Below are positions 8,739 to 16,909 of a DNA stretch of 64,000 nucleotides, in pieces. Source of the stretch: Sphingobacterium corticibacterium (lineage in GTDB: Bacteria; Bacteroidota; Bacteroidia; Sphingobacteriales; Sphingobacteriaceae); the NCBI RefSeq assembly GCF_004208525.1, contig NZ_SGIT01000005.1, positions 186,001-250,000 on the forward strand. Reading direction: 5' to 3'. The notes under the pieces are model-generated. The model did not search any database, had not been told where the DNA came from, and worked only from the letters and a program-made list of their open reading frames with translations. Position 1 is the stretch's first letter. Each line of letters opens with the position of its first letter. The translations under genes were made by a program, and so were the position numbers.

Positions 8739-9638
8739 TCAATGCAGCTTCCGGTTAATCAACTTTCTTTCCCTATTTTCTATTTTCACTTTCACATAAG
8801 GATATAGGAATACCGCTCCTAAAATAATAACAGCTCCCATATAAAAGCCTAAGCTCATCGTTTCCTGCTGTCCAAAAATGAGCATAGCCAGAAGAATACC
8901 ATATATAGGTTCCATATTCGTCGTCAATGCAACCGTAAAAGCACTTAATTCCTTCATCACTGCAACACCAAGTACGTAAGCTATCGCCGTACAGACCACC
9001 CCTAACAACAATATATAAGCCCAATCGGCATCCTTCAACCACATTTCTGCGTTGAAATCTCCCCTAAGCAGCATGATGACGGATACCCAGAAAAAAGCAC
9101 CTAACATTTCATAAAACGTAATCACGGTAGGACTCGTCATTTTCACCATCCGGGCATTGAGAATAGAAAAGATACTGGCACACAAAGCTGCGCCTAGTCC
9201 AAATACAATACCCCATACATATTGAAACTCAAATTTAAAAATGAGATAGATACCTAATATGATAATCAGACCTATGCCCACATCGGCCTTGGATATCTTC
9301 GTTTTATTGATAATAGGTTCTAAAATAGAGGTAAAAAGTGTCAGCGAAGACAATGTTACCAACGTTACAGATACCGTGGAAATCTTGATGGAATGGAAAA
9401 ACAACACCCAGTGAACGCCGACAACCCCGCCCACCATAAAAAACTGTATGAGCTTTTCTTTATCGACGTGTATGGATTTGCCTGTAAAGATAAAATAAAT
9501 AAAAAGGGAAAGAGCTGCAATCAGCACGCGGTACCAGACTAAATGGATGGCAGATATGGATAATAAGCCTCCTAATACCCCCGTAAATCCCCAAATCAAC
9601 ACCGTGAAATGCAGGATCAGGACATTTTTATTCTTCAC
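8739..9638 (-). CDS. EamA/DMT-family inner-membrane transporter
   Basis: The protein (299 residues) has about ten hydrophobic helices arranged as two EamA repeats, beginning with VLILHFTVLIWGFTGVLGG, typical of drug/metabolite exporters. A conserved proline/glycine pattern recurs at the second repeat (TTNMEPIYGILLAMLIFGQ). The substrate cannot be predicted. The start is GTG (complement of CAC at 9636-9638), overlapping the TAG stop of the upstream LptF/G-like gene by one base, which indicates translational coupling. It is the last gene of the tgt operon. Confidence 0.85.
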   Translation of the reverse strand: MKNKNVLILHFTVLIWGFTGVLGGLLSISAIHLVWYRVLIAALSLFIYFIFTGKSIHVDKEKLIQFFMVGGVVGVHWVLFFHSIKISTVSVTLVTLSSLTLFTSILEPIINKTKISKADVGIGLIIILGIYLIFKFEFQYVWGIVFGLGAALCASIFSILNARMVKMTSPTVITFYEMLGAFFWVSVIMLLRGDFNAEMWLKDADWAYILLLGVVCTAIAYVLGVAVMKELSAFTVALTTNMEPIYGILLAMLIFGQQETMSLGFYMGAVIILGAVFLYPYVKVKIENRERKLINRKLH

Positions 9639-10720
9639 TATTTCGGTGCTTTATATTTTAGCCAGAACGCCAGTACTAAAAATAGCACATTCGGAATCAG
9701 AATTGCAATTAACGGCGGCAGGCCTCCTTTTAAGGAGAACATCGTCGAGAACTGAACCAGGACGAGGAATGTAAAACTCAATGCTATACCAATCCCCAGG
9801 CTCAAACCAATACCTCCACGAACTTTCTTAGAAGACAACGACACGCCCATTAATGTTAAGATATAAGCTGAAAAAGGCCCGATATAGCGTTTATATTTTT
9901 CCAACAGCAAATCGGTCATCATACCTGTTCCACGAGTTTCCTCTTTTGCAATCCGTTGGTTCAATTCTTTGGTATCCATGGCGGTAAAGACGTTGTCGTA
10001 AGTTTCGAAGTCCCTCGGCAACATATCCAATGTCGTATCCCGATCTGCACCTTTATCCATCGTTTCGCGTAGGCCATCAATCGTTCGCACCGTATAATCT
10101 TTGATTTTCCATTTTGTAGCGACGGAATCCCAGGTGATACTTTGTGCCATCAGCTTCTCCGTCAATTGGTCGCCATCAAATTTCTCCAATGAAAAATTAT
10201 AACCTATATTTCGTTTCGTATCAAAATTGTCGATGTACACGTAGGTATTGGAATCGATCTGCATGTGCGTCGACATCGTAGAAGTGCTGATCTTATGTGG
10301 CTTTACATAAACATTTTCGAAGTTCACCTTAATCTTATTGGTATAAGGAATAATCCAAATATTCGATACCAACGTAAATAAAAAGATAACACTCGCCGCG
10401 ATCATATAAGGCCGCAGAAAACGGTTAAAGCTCATTCCACCACTCAAAATAGGCACAACTTCCGTCTGATCAGCCATCTTGGAGGTAAAGAAAATAACCG
10501 CTATGAAATTGATCAGGGGCGTCAACATATTCAGAAAAAAAGGTATACTGCCCAGCGCATAATATTCCAGGAATACCTTAGACATCGGCGCTTTATATTT
10601 AAGGAAGTCATCCAATTTTTCTGAAACATCAAAAACAACAATCACGACAATAAAAATACCAACCGTGAACACAAAGGTGCTCAGGTATTTTTTAATGATA
10701 TAGCGATCAATGATGTTCAT
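9638..10720 (-). CDS. LptF/LptG-family lipopolysaccharide export permease
   Basis: The protein (360 residues) has the YjgP/YjgQ layout: N-terminal helices (residues about 10-120, starting IDRYIIKKYLSTFVFTV), a periplasmic beta-jellyroll of about 150 residues, and a C-terminal group of helices (GPFSAYILTLMGVSLSSKKVRGG onward). LptF and LptG form the membrane part of the LptB2FG ABC transporter that extracts LPS from the inner membrane. Which of the two this is cannot be decided from the sequence; no second copy or lptB is in the window. It lies 3 bases after tgt and overlaps the EamA gene by 1 base. Confidence 0.85.
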   Translation of the reverse strand: MNIIDRYIIKKYLSTFVFTVGIFIVVIVVFDVSEKLDDFLKYKAPMSKVFLEYYALGSIPFFLNMLTPLINFIAVIFFTSKMADQTEVVPILSGGMSFNRFLRPYMIAASVIFLFTLVSNIWIIPYTNKIKVNFENVYVKPHKISTSTMSTHMQIDSNTYVYIDNFDTKRNIGYNFSLEKFDGDQLTEKLMAQSITWDSVATKWKIKDYTVRTIDGLRETMDKGADRDTTLDMLPRDFETYDNVFTAMDTKELNQRIAKEETRGTGMMTDLLLEKYKRYIGPFSAYILTLMGVSLSSKKVRGGIGLSLGIGIALSFTFLVLVQFSTMFSLKGGLPPLIAILIPNVLFLVLAFWLKYKAPK

Positions 10721-10723
10721 TTT

Positions 10724-11854
10724 CTACAACCTTTGTCCTAAAACCTTTACCATCTTCTCTTTCCAGTCATAAAACATACCCTCGACAATTTTCTCCCTAG
10801 CTTGTTTTACCAGCCATAAGTAAAAGTGAAGGTTATGCAGTGATGCAATCTGAGCGCCTAAAATCTCTTGTGATCTAATTAAATGACGAAGATAAGCTTT
10901 GGTATGTATTTGATCGACCAGCAAATCGCTTTCGGCTTCAATAGGCGAAAAGTCGGCCTTCCATTTTTCATTCTTAATATTGATAATACCATTCTGCGTG
11001 AACAACATGCCGTTGCGCGCATTCCGTGTCGGCATGACGCAATCGAACATATCGATACCCAGCGCAATATTTTCGAGAATATTAATCGGCGTGCCAACTC
11101 CCATAAGGTAACGGGGTTTATCCTGTGGTAATATGTTGGTCACGACTTCTGTCATAGCGTACATCTCCTCTGCTGGTTCGCCGACGGAAAGCCCACCGAT
11201 AGCGTTACCATCTCGATTGAAGGACGCTATCACTTCTGCCGATTTCTCCCGTAAGTCTTTATAGACCGACCCCTGAACGATTGGAAAGAGCGTTTGTTCA
11301 TATCCATACAACGACTCGGTACTGTCGAACCGATCTACACAGCGTTTTAACCAACGATGGGTCATGTCCAACGATTTCCGAGCATAGCTGTATTCACAGG
11401 GATAAGGTGTGCATTCGTCAAAAGCCATGATAATATCAGCTCCGATGATGCGTTGCGTATCCATCACATTTTCCGGTGTAAAAAGGTGCTTCGATCCATC
11501 GATATGTGAACGGAAAGTTACCCCTTCTTCTCTGATCTTACGTACTTCTGTCAATGAATACACTTGATATCCGCCGGAATCCGTCAATATGGGGCCGTCC
11601 CAATGATTAAATTTATGCAGACCACCTGCTTTATGAAGAACATCCAAACCCGGACGTAAGTACAAGTGGTACGTATTGCCTAGAATAATCTGCGCTTGGA
11701 TATCCTGTACTAATTCGTGCTGATGGACAGCCTTGACTGTTCCTGCTGTACCAACAGGCATAAAAATTGGCGTTTGAATGTCTCCGTGTGCAGTCTCCAG
11801 AACGCCGGCACGCGCCTTAGAATCCTTGTCCTGTGCCTGAAGCGTAAATTTCAT
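10724..11854 (-). CDS. tgt: Queuine/preQ1 tRNA-guanine transglycosylase
   Basis: The enzyme (376 residues) exchanges guanine 34 of GUN-anticodon tRNAs for preQ1. The active-site segments are present: LTDSGGYQVYSL near residue 95, the GGLSVGEP loop, and MGVGTP followed by FDCVMPTRNARNG, whose aspartate is the nucleophile. Unusually, the zinc ligands C-x-C-x2-C found in most bacterial TGTs are missing: the region reads SPIEAESDLLVDQ; the later histidine in SLHNL is kept. As far as I recall this is common in Bacteroidota, so it probably reflects a zinc-free lineage rather than a defect. It is the first gene of the minus-strand operon with the LptF/G-like and EamA genes. Confidence 0.93.
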   Translation of the reverse strand: MKFTLQAQDKDSKARAGVLETAHGDIQTPIFMPVGTAGTVKAVHQHELVQDIQAQIILGNTYHLYLRPGLDVLHKAGGLHKFNHWDGPILTDSGGYQVYSLTEVRKIREEGVTFRSHIDGSKHLFTPENVMDTQRIIGADIIMAFDECTPYPCEYSYARKSLDMTHRWLKRCVDRFDSTESLYGYEQTLFPIVQGSVYKDLREKSAEVIASFNRDGNAIGGLSVGEPAEEMYAMTEVVTNILPQDKPRYLMGVGTPINILENIALGIDMFDCVMPTRNARNGMLFTQNGIINIKNEKWKADFSPIEAESDLLVDQIHTKAYLRHLIRSQEILGAQIASLHNLHFYLWLVKQAREKIVEGMFYDWKEKMVKVLGQRL

Positions 11855-11894
11855 ATATCTAATATCCCTCTTATCCTTTTGAATAAAATCAATG

Positions 11895-11902
11895 CAAAAA
11901 TA
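11895..11902 (-). promoter_or_regulatory. -7 box of the tgt operon
   Basis: The minus strand reads TATTTTTG, an exact TAnnTTTG match, 40 bases ahead of the tgt ATG. It drives tgt and the two downstream genes. Confidence 0.55.
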
Positions 11903-11985
11903 GAATAAAAATCGTGAGGAAACGAGTGTGTGCCAAAATCTTAATAAAACTTAACTTTTACGCCCGTTTATCAAAGCAGACACTG

Positions 11986-11993
11986 TATCTTTG
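11986..11993 (+). promoter_or_regulatory. -7 box of the glycosyltransferase gene
   Basis: TATCTTTG matches TAnnTTTG exactly and ends 9 bases before the ATG at 12003, so the mRNA would have almost no leader. Confidence 0.6.
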
Positions 11994-12002
11994 CTGTTTC
12001 AT

Positions 12003-13145
12003 ATGACACTATTGGAACAACCCTTATCTTATCTTCCATATGTACCGTTAGGCGTGCTGGGTATTTTGCTGCTTATCCAACTCTACTATATCTATTTTGT
12101 TTACGGAAAATTAACCTTTTATCCGATAAAATCTTTCCGGGAAACTCCGCTGCAGCCTCCAGTAAGTGTTATTATATGTGCACACAATGAGGAGGAAAAC
12201 TTAAAATCGTTCCTTCCCCAGATATTAGAGCAGGATTACCCGCTATTCGAAGTAGTATTGGTCGATGATTGTTCGGACGATGAGAGTAAATGGATACTGA
12301 AAGAGTTTTCATCCAGATATCCTGAACGGTTAAAGATCGTAGAAATCAAAGAACATATTCGTTTAAAACACACCAAAAAATTTGCGCTCACCATGGGTAT
12401 CAAGGCGGCGAAATATGAACATCTTGTTTTCACAGATGCCGACTGCCAACCTGCGGGTGCTTTCTGGTTGGCGGAAATGGCAGGCGCCTTCTCCCCGGAA
12501 AAAGAAATTGTTCTGGGGTACTCGCCTTATTTCAAACAAAATGGGTTTCTGAATAAATTAATCCGATTTGAAACAACCCACACGGCGATGAGCTATTTAG
12601 CCTATGCTTTAAAGGGAAATGCTTATATGGGTGTCGGTCGCAACTTGGCTTATACGAAATCCCTTTTTTATAAGGGCAAAGGCTTTAATAAACACATGCA
12701 TATCAAATCCGGCGATGACGACTTGTTTGTAAACCACAATGCAACGAACACAAACGTCAATATCGCTATACACCCAGACGCACATATATGCTCTGTTCCT
12801 AAAACAACTTGGAAAAGTTATTATAAACAGAAAGCACGGCATTCCGGTGCTTCTACATTGTATAAGCGCAAACATAAACGCATGCTTGCTACACAATTGT
12901 TATCTGCTTTATTGTTTTATCTGATGCTGTTCGTATGCTTCGTACTCTACCCCAGTTTATGGTACATTCCGCTAGGAATATATAGTATACGCTTGCTTAG
13001 CCAACTCTTAATTTTTAACCGTATTTATGCAAAACTGGCTATCCGGGATCTGTTTATTTGGCTTCCAATACTGGACGTTTTGTATTATTTTTATATTTGC
13101 ATCAACGGTCTGTTTAACCGTCGAAAAAAACAAACATCATGGTGA
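12003..13145 (+). CDS. Membrane-bound family 2 glycosyltransferase
   Basis: The protein has 380 residues from the ATG at 12003; the TTG at 11991 is part of the -7 box. Residues about 12-36 form an N-terminal membrane helix. A GT-A catalytic domain follows: PPVSVIICAHNEEENL (nucleotide-binding strand), VVLVDDCSDD, and the metal-binding FTDADCQP. The C-terminus has further hydrophobic helices (LLSALLFYLMLFVCFVLY and the segment after it). This layout is that of processive or lipid-linked GT2 enzymes of envelope polysaccharide or glycolipid synthesis; the acceptor is unknown. The end overlaps the start of rsmG, suggesting coupling. Confidence 0.85.
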   Translation: MTLLEQPLSYLPYVPLGVLGILLLIQLYYIYFVYGKLTFYPIKSFRETPLQPPVSVIICAHNEEENLKSFLPQILEQDYPLFEVVLVDDCSDDESKWILKEFSSRYPERLKIVEIKEHIRLKHTKKFALTMGIKAAKYEHLVFTDADCQPAGAFWLAEMAGAFSPEKEIVLGYSPYFKQNGFLNKLIRFETTHTAMSYLAYALKGNAYMGVGRNLAYTKSLFYKGKGFNKHMHIKSGDDDLFVNHNATNTNVNIAIHPDAHICSVPKTTWKSYYKQKARHSGASTLYKRKHKRMLATQLLSALLFYLMLFVCFVLYPSLWYIPLGIYSIRLLSQLLIFNRIYAKLAIRDLFIWLPILDVLYYFYICINGLFNRRKKQTSW

Positions 13146-13789
13146 TGAATAGCATGAACCCTACAGTCGATATTATCTACAAATATTTTCCAACGTTAAC
13201 GGAAAAACAAAAACAACAATTTGCGCAATTGGGGGAGGTGTACCCATTCTGGAATGACCAAATTAATGTCATTTCCAGAAAAGATATTGATAGCCTTTAT
13301 TTGAAACATGTACTACATTCACTCGGTGTCGCCAAATTTATGCCGGAGTTCACACCCGGCACCAGGATATTGGACGTTGGAACTGGGGGTGGTTTTCCCG
13401 GTATACCTTTAGCGATCCTTTTTCCGGAAACACAATTTCATTTAGTCGATTCTATTGGAAAAAAAATTAAAGTGGTGCGTGAAGTGGCACTGGCTCTCGG
13501 TTTAGAAAATGTAGAGGCCGACCATATCCGTGCAGAGCAGTTGGATTATAAATATGATTTTGTAATATCGCGCGCAGTAACGCGTTTAGGCGAATTTGCT
13601 TCCTGGATTCGAAATAAATTTGAAAAACAAGATCGAAATGGTATTCCAAACGGCATTATTTATTTAAAAGGGGGCGATCTTCGGGATGAAATCAAAGAAT
13701 CACGGCTCAAAGCAGAGCTACATCCACTATCCTCCTATTTTAAAGAGGATTTCTTTGACACAAAATACGTGGTATATGTGCCGATGTAG
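13139..13789 (+). CDS. rsmG: 16S rRNA (guanine527-N7)-methyltransferase
   Basis: RsmG (216 residues from the first ATG) methylates G527 of 16S rRNA in the 530 loop, using S-adenosylmethionine. Motif I is ILDVGTGGGFPGIPLAI, followed by HLVDSIGKK; DFVISRAVTRL contains the family's conserved SRA segment. Three ATGs at 13139, 13145 and 13154 are possible; the ATG at 13145 shares a base with the upstream TGA (TGATG), and family starts suggest that 13145 or 13154 may be used. The gene is coupled to the glycosyltransferase but is functionally unrelated to it. Confidence 0.93.
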   Translation: MVMNSMNPTVDIIYKYFPTLTEKQKQQFAQLGEVYPFWNDQINVISRKDIDSLYLKHVLHSLGVAKFMPEFTPGTRILDVGTGGGFPGIPLAILFPETQFHLVDSIGKKIKVVREVALALGLENVEADHIRAEQLDYKYDFVISRAVTRLGEFASWIRNKFEKQDRNGIPNGIIYLKGGDLRDEIKESRLKAELHPLSSYFKEDFFDTKYVVYVPM

Positions 13790-13802
13790 TAGGTTTACTT
13801 CA

Positions 13803-14045
13803 TTACTGGCCTAATTCTTCGTCTATCTTTTTCCCGATAAGATTCACTTCCTCGTCCATGCCAAACATAGGTAATTCCGTTTCGGGGTTCAGCTTTAGCC
13901 AAGAGGTATCCGTATCTTTTACAATCTTAACATATTCTTTACCTTCTTTGAAAACAAGGTAAACATCTTTTTCTTCAGGGAAAACGGCATATACGATCTC
14001 ACCGATTGCTATATCAAATGGTTCTTGGGCTCCTTGTAATTCCAT
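13803..14045 (-). CDS. Small conserved acidic protein of unknown function
   Basis: The product has 80 residues, is acidic and has no signal peptide or membrane helix. Alternating hydrophobic residues (IGEIVYAVFPEEKDVYLVF, then EYVKIVKDTD) suggest a small beta-sheet, and the C-terminal third (FGMDEEVNLIGKKIDEEL) a helix. I do not recognise a named family. It is convergent with rsmG and divergent from dprA. Regular codon use and a clear ATG support a real gene. Confidence 0.65.
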   Translation of the reverse strand: MELQGAQEPFDIAIGEIVYAVFPEEKDVYLVFKEGKEYVKIVKDTDTSWLKLNPETELPMFGMDEEVNLIGKKIDEELGQ

Positions 14046-14110
14046 TACGCTTTATTTTCAATCAAAGTTAGGATTTTTATACAAATTTCTTAACTTTAGA
14101 TCTCTGAATT

Positions 14111-15208
14111 ATGGCCATGCTCAAACAAATTGCACTTACAAAGATTAAAGGTGTAGGCTCCAAGACGGCGCGTACCTTATTAGCTTACTGCGGTTCAGTC
14201 GATGATATTTTTGACGCGAGTAAAAAGCAGCTGCTATCCATTCCAAATATCGGGAAAGCAACCGTGGAATCTATTCTCTCGAAAAACTATCTGTATGAAG
14301 CGGAACAAGAAATGGCTTTTGTCGAGAAGCACCGCATCGAAACACTTTGGATTGAAGACATAAATTATCCGCGTCGTTTAAGACAATGCGAAGATGCCCC
14401 ACTTTTACTTTATTATAAAGGAGCAGCAGCTAAAAATCCTGATCGTTGTATCAGCATTGTGGGTACTAGGAATGCAACAGCATATGGAAAACGTCTTTGT
14501 GAAGAGCTGATTTCAACACTACGGGAATATGACATACAGATTGTAAGTGGCCTGGCGTATGGAATTGATGTACAAGCACATCGGCTAGCCCTTCGACATA
14601 AGATCCCCACTATTGGTGTCTTGGGCCATGGACTGGATAGGATATACCCCGCCGCACATCGGGATGTTGCTTCCCGTATGTTGGAGAATGGCGGTTTGCT
14701 TACGGAATACCCCTCGAACACCGTTCCCGATCGCAACAACTTTCCGGCAAGAAACCGCATTATTGCCGGGCTAGCCGACGTCACCATTGTAGTGGAAGCG
14801 GCAAAGAAAGGCGGTGCACTGATTACAGCTGAAATAGCCAACAGCTATAACAGAGACGTATGCGCTTTTCCAGGGGGGATAGATCAGGAATACTCCGCCG
14901 GCTGTAATTATTTGATTAAAACGCATCGGGCACATCTTATCCGCCATGCGGACGATCTGATATACCTCATGGGGTGGGAACGTCCAGCGCAAAAAAAAGA
15001 AGGGTTACAACTTCCGTTATTAACAAACAACTTGAGCAAGGATGAGCAACGGGTGTACAATTTTTTACGAGAAAGGGAACACGCGCAGGTTGATGAAATT
15101 GCCTCTCACCTGGATTGGCCTACGAGTAAATTGGCAATGATACTCTTAGAAATGGAGATGAACGGTATACTCCTCTCTTTACCTGGGAAAATTTACAAGA
15201 TCTTGTAA
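14111..15208 (+). CDS. dprA: DNA-processing protein DprA
   Basis: DprA (365 residues) binds incoming single-stranded DNA during natural transformation and loads RecA. Residues 1-60 form a helix-hairpin-helix domain (IKGVGSKTARTLL, IPNIGKATVESIL). The Rossmann-like domain shows SIVGTRNATAYGKRL, VSGLAYGIDVQAHRLAL and FPARNRIIAGLAD. The C-terminal 60 residues form the winged-helix DML1-like domain (EHAQVDEIASHLDWPTSKL). Length and domain order are normal. It is divergent from the small acidic gene and followed by a weak hairpin. Confidence 0.95.
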   Translation: MAMLKQIALTKIKGVGSKTARTLLAYCGSVDDIFDASKKQLLSIPNIGKATVESILSKNYLYEAEQEMAFVEKHRIETLWIEDINYPRRLRQCEDAPLLLYYKGAAAKNPDRCISIVGTRNATAYGKRLCEELISTLREYDIQIVSGLAYGIDVQAHRLALRHKIPTIGVLGHGLDRIYPAAHRDVASRMLENGGLLTEYPSNTVPDRNNFPARNRIIAGLADVTIVVEAAKKGGALITAEIANSYNRDVCAFPGGIDQEYSAGCNYLIKTHRAHLIRHADDLIYLMGWERPAQKKEGLQLPLLTNNLSKDEQRVYNFLREREHAQVDEIASHLDWPTSKLAMILLEMEMNGILLSLPGKIYKIL

Positions 15209-15212
15209 AAAC

Positions 15213-15239
15213 GTATGCCAAACAAACGTGCATACTTTT
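15213..15239 (+). terminator. Possible terminator of dprA
   Basis: GTATGC (15213-15218) and GCATAC (15230-15235) form a short stem with an 11-base loop, followed by TTTT. The stem is only 6 bp, so the signal is weak. Confidence 0.4.
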
Positions 15240-15318
15240 AAACGTGATTATTTGTAACTGACAATCAATCCTCTAAGCAAAGTCGTATAAAAAGTTTTTC
15301 AAAGAACTATTTTTTTAC

Positions 15319-15326
15319 TATTTTTG
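15319..15326 (+). promoter_or_regulatory. -7 box of the SRP RNA gene
   Basis: TATTTTTG, an exact TAnnTTTG match, ends about 5 bases before the first paired base of the SRP RNA (15332), which is where initiation is expected. Confidence 0.65.
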
Positions 15327-15330
15327 TCGC

Positions 15331-15424
15331 AGGCAAGTCTCCTACGACCAGCTCCCTTTGACTCCCCCAGGTTGGGAACAAAGCAAGGGTATTAGGTTGA
15401 GCGGTGCGATAGGAGTAGCTTGCC
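15331..15424 (+). ncRNA. ffs: Signal recognition particle RNA (small bacterial type)
   Basis: The RNA (about 94 nt) folds into the single long hairpin of bacterial SRP RNA. The terminal helix pairs GGCAAG (15332-15337) with CTTGCC (15419-15424), and CTCCTA with TAGGAG further in. At the tip, the Ffh-binding helix 8 is recognisable: AGG, then TTG-GGAA-CAA with the GGAA tetraloop at 15375-15378, then AGCAAGG, the conserved asymmetric loop. The RNA binds Ffh and directs ribosomes making membrane proteins to FtsY. An exact -7 box precedes it and a U-rich tract (TATTTTTATTTTAT) follows. It lies between dprA and accD, where no protein gene fits. Confidence 0.9.
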
Positions 15425-15437
15425 TATTTTTATTTTA
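15425..15437 (+). terminator. U-rich 3' end of the SRP RNA
   Basis: The terminal helix of the SRP RNA is followed directly by a T-rich run (ATTTTTATTTTAT), so the RNA's own long stem probably acts as the terminator stem. Confidence 0.5.
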
Positions 15438-15567
15438 TAAACCCCACAGTCCTCCACTACTTTCGTAACCTGCATCGCTCCTTCCGTCTTTTTTATACTA
15501 TTTTTTTAGCTAATAACTTGTTCTTGAAAGGTGATGAAGCTATCAGATGTATTCATTCTCGCATGGG

Positions 15568-15599
15568 TTTGCATAAATCAGGAGGGTTTCGTTTATTTG
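15568..15599 (+). promoter_or_regulatory. Promoter of accD
   Basis: TTTG at 15568-15571 and TTTATTTG at 15592-15599 (7 of 8 to TAnnTTTG) are separated by 20 bases, the spacing expected for the Bacteroidota -33/-7 promoter. The ATG of accD is 22 bases past the -7 box. Confidence 0.5.
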
Positions 15600-15621
15600 T
15601 AGTCCGAATTATCGTGAACTT

Positions 15622-16464
15622 ATGAGTTGGTTTAAAAGAAACAAGGCAGGGATCAGTACTGCAACTGAAAATAAAAAGGAAGCGCCTGACGGCATGTGGA
15701 ATAAGTGTCCTAATTGCAAAAAGCCGCTACTTAACAGCGAACAAATTGAAAATCAATACGTTTGTCAATATTGTGATTACCATATCCGGATCGGTTCTGC
15801 TGCCTATTTCTCGATACTCTTCGATAACAACAACTACACGGAGTTATTTGAAAACTTAACATCCGGTGATCCGCTTCAGTTTTCTGACACAAAACCTTAT
15901 CCTGTTCGTTTGGCCGACAGCCAGGCAAAAACCGGATTAAAAGATGCTATTCGCTGTGCACACGGTAAAATGGAAGATCAAGATATTGTGATTGCCTGCA
16001 TGGATTTCACGTTTATCGGAGGCTCCATGGGATCCGTAGTTGGTGAAAAAATTGCACGTTCCATCGACTATTGTATAGCACATAAAACCCCCTTCATGTT
16101 GATTTCCAAATCGGGTGGAGCACGTATGATGGAAGCTGCTTTCTCCTTGATGCAGATGGCAAAGACGTCTGCAAAATTAGCGCTGTTAGCACAGGCTAAA
16201 ATACCGTATATATGTTTGTTAACCGATCCAACGACAGGTGGTGTAACGGCTTCCTACGCGATGTTAGGAGACATTAATATTGCTGAGCCAGGTGCATTGA
16301 TTGGGTTTGCCGGCCCACGTGTTATTAAAGAAACGATCAAAAAGGATTTACCGAAAGGATTTCAGACATCTGAATTTGTTTTGGAGCACGGCTTCCTAGA
16401 TTTTATTGTAGATCGCCGGAATCTTAAACATAAAGTGGCCAATTATTTGCGATTGGTAAAATAA
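15622..16464 (+). CDS. accD: Acetyl-CoA carboxylase carboxyltransferase, beta subunit
   Basis: AccD (280 residues) forms with AccA the carboxyltransferase that moves the carboxyl group from biotin to acetyl-CoA, the first step of fatty-acid synthesis. The N-terminal zinc ribbon is complete: Cys29, Cys32, Cys48 and Cys51. The crotonase-like core includes ISKSGGARMMEAAFSLMQM and the oxyanion region DPTTGGVTASYAMLGD, then GFAGPRVI. The ATG at 15622 fits the family start (MSWFKR). accA is not in the window. It converges on the next gene with one base between the stops. Confidence 0.96.
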   Translation: MSWFKRNKAGISTATENKKEAPDGMWNKCPNCKKPLLNSEQIENQYVCQYCDYHIRIGSAAYFSILFDNNNYTELFENLTSGDPLQFSDTKPYPVRLADSQAKTGLKDAIRCAHGKMEDQDIVIACMDFTFIGGSMGSVVGEKIARSIDYCIAHKTPFMLISKSGGARMMEAAFSLMQMAKTSAKLALLAQAKIPYICLLTDPTTGGVTASYAMLGDINIAEPGALIGFAGPRVIKETIKKDLPKGFQTSEFVLEHGFLDFIVDRRNLKHKVANYLRLVK

Positions 16465-16465
16465 G

Positions 16466-16816
16466 CTATAATTGAAGATATTTTCTAAAAGCCCATAACT
16501 TACGGCTCTTTAAATATTGTAAATTTTGTTCATTTCGGTAGGCTTCCCGCTCGAAAGAGATATTAAAATAAGCCTCCCGAAATTTTCTATATTGTAGATA
16601 GCGTATGAAAAATTCGACAGCATACCATATATAGAAAGGAACAACCAACATCTCTGCTGCCTGCTTGATATGTATATTTTCGTGGTTTAATAAATATCTA
16701 TCTTCTTTATAACGTTTGTCCAACAAAAAGATAAAAGGGAAAATAACGATGGCAATCGCTTTTCTTCCCGAAAAGATATTTGTCAAAAACCTATTTACAA
16801 CGACTTTTCCTTTCAT
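16466..16816 (-). CDS. Small membrane-associated protein with an HExxH motif
   Basis: The protein has 116 residues from the ATG at 16816; a TTG at 16843 would add nine. A hydrophobic segment at about 19-32 is followed by LLNHENIHIKQ, in which His45-Glu46-x2-His49 is a zinc-metallopeptidase motif. A second hydrophobic segment (MLVVPFYIWYAVEFFI, about 56-71) and a downstream FEREAY (Glu89/Glu91) could supply the third ligand, as in gluzincins. Similar short proteins occur across Bacteroidota but have no known function, and protease activity is unproven. It is convergent with accD and divergent from parE. Confidence 0.65.
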   Translation of the reverse strand: MKGKVVVNRFLTNIFSGRKAIAIVIFPFIFLLDKRYKEDRYLLNHENIHIKQAAEMLVVPFYIWYAVEFFIRYLQYRKFREAYFNISFEREAYRNEQNLQYLKSRKLWAFRKYLQL

Positions 16817-16874
16817 AGCTTTTTCTACAATAGGTTTAGGCAAAGAGCTTGCCGAAATTATCTAATCTTTTTCC

Positions 16875-16882
16875 TATTTTTG
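16875..16882 (+). promoter_or_regulatory. -7 box of parE
   Basis: TATTTTTG, an exact TAnnTTTG match, lies 27 bases before the parE ATG. Confidence 0.55.
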
Positions 16883-16909
16883 TTAGCAAAGAAAACTTGA
16901 ACAAACCGT

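Noticed and set aside
14413..14841. 142-codon frame antisense to dprA
   Set aside because: It mirrors the conserved Rossmann region of DprA and has no independent support.
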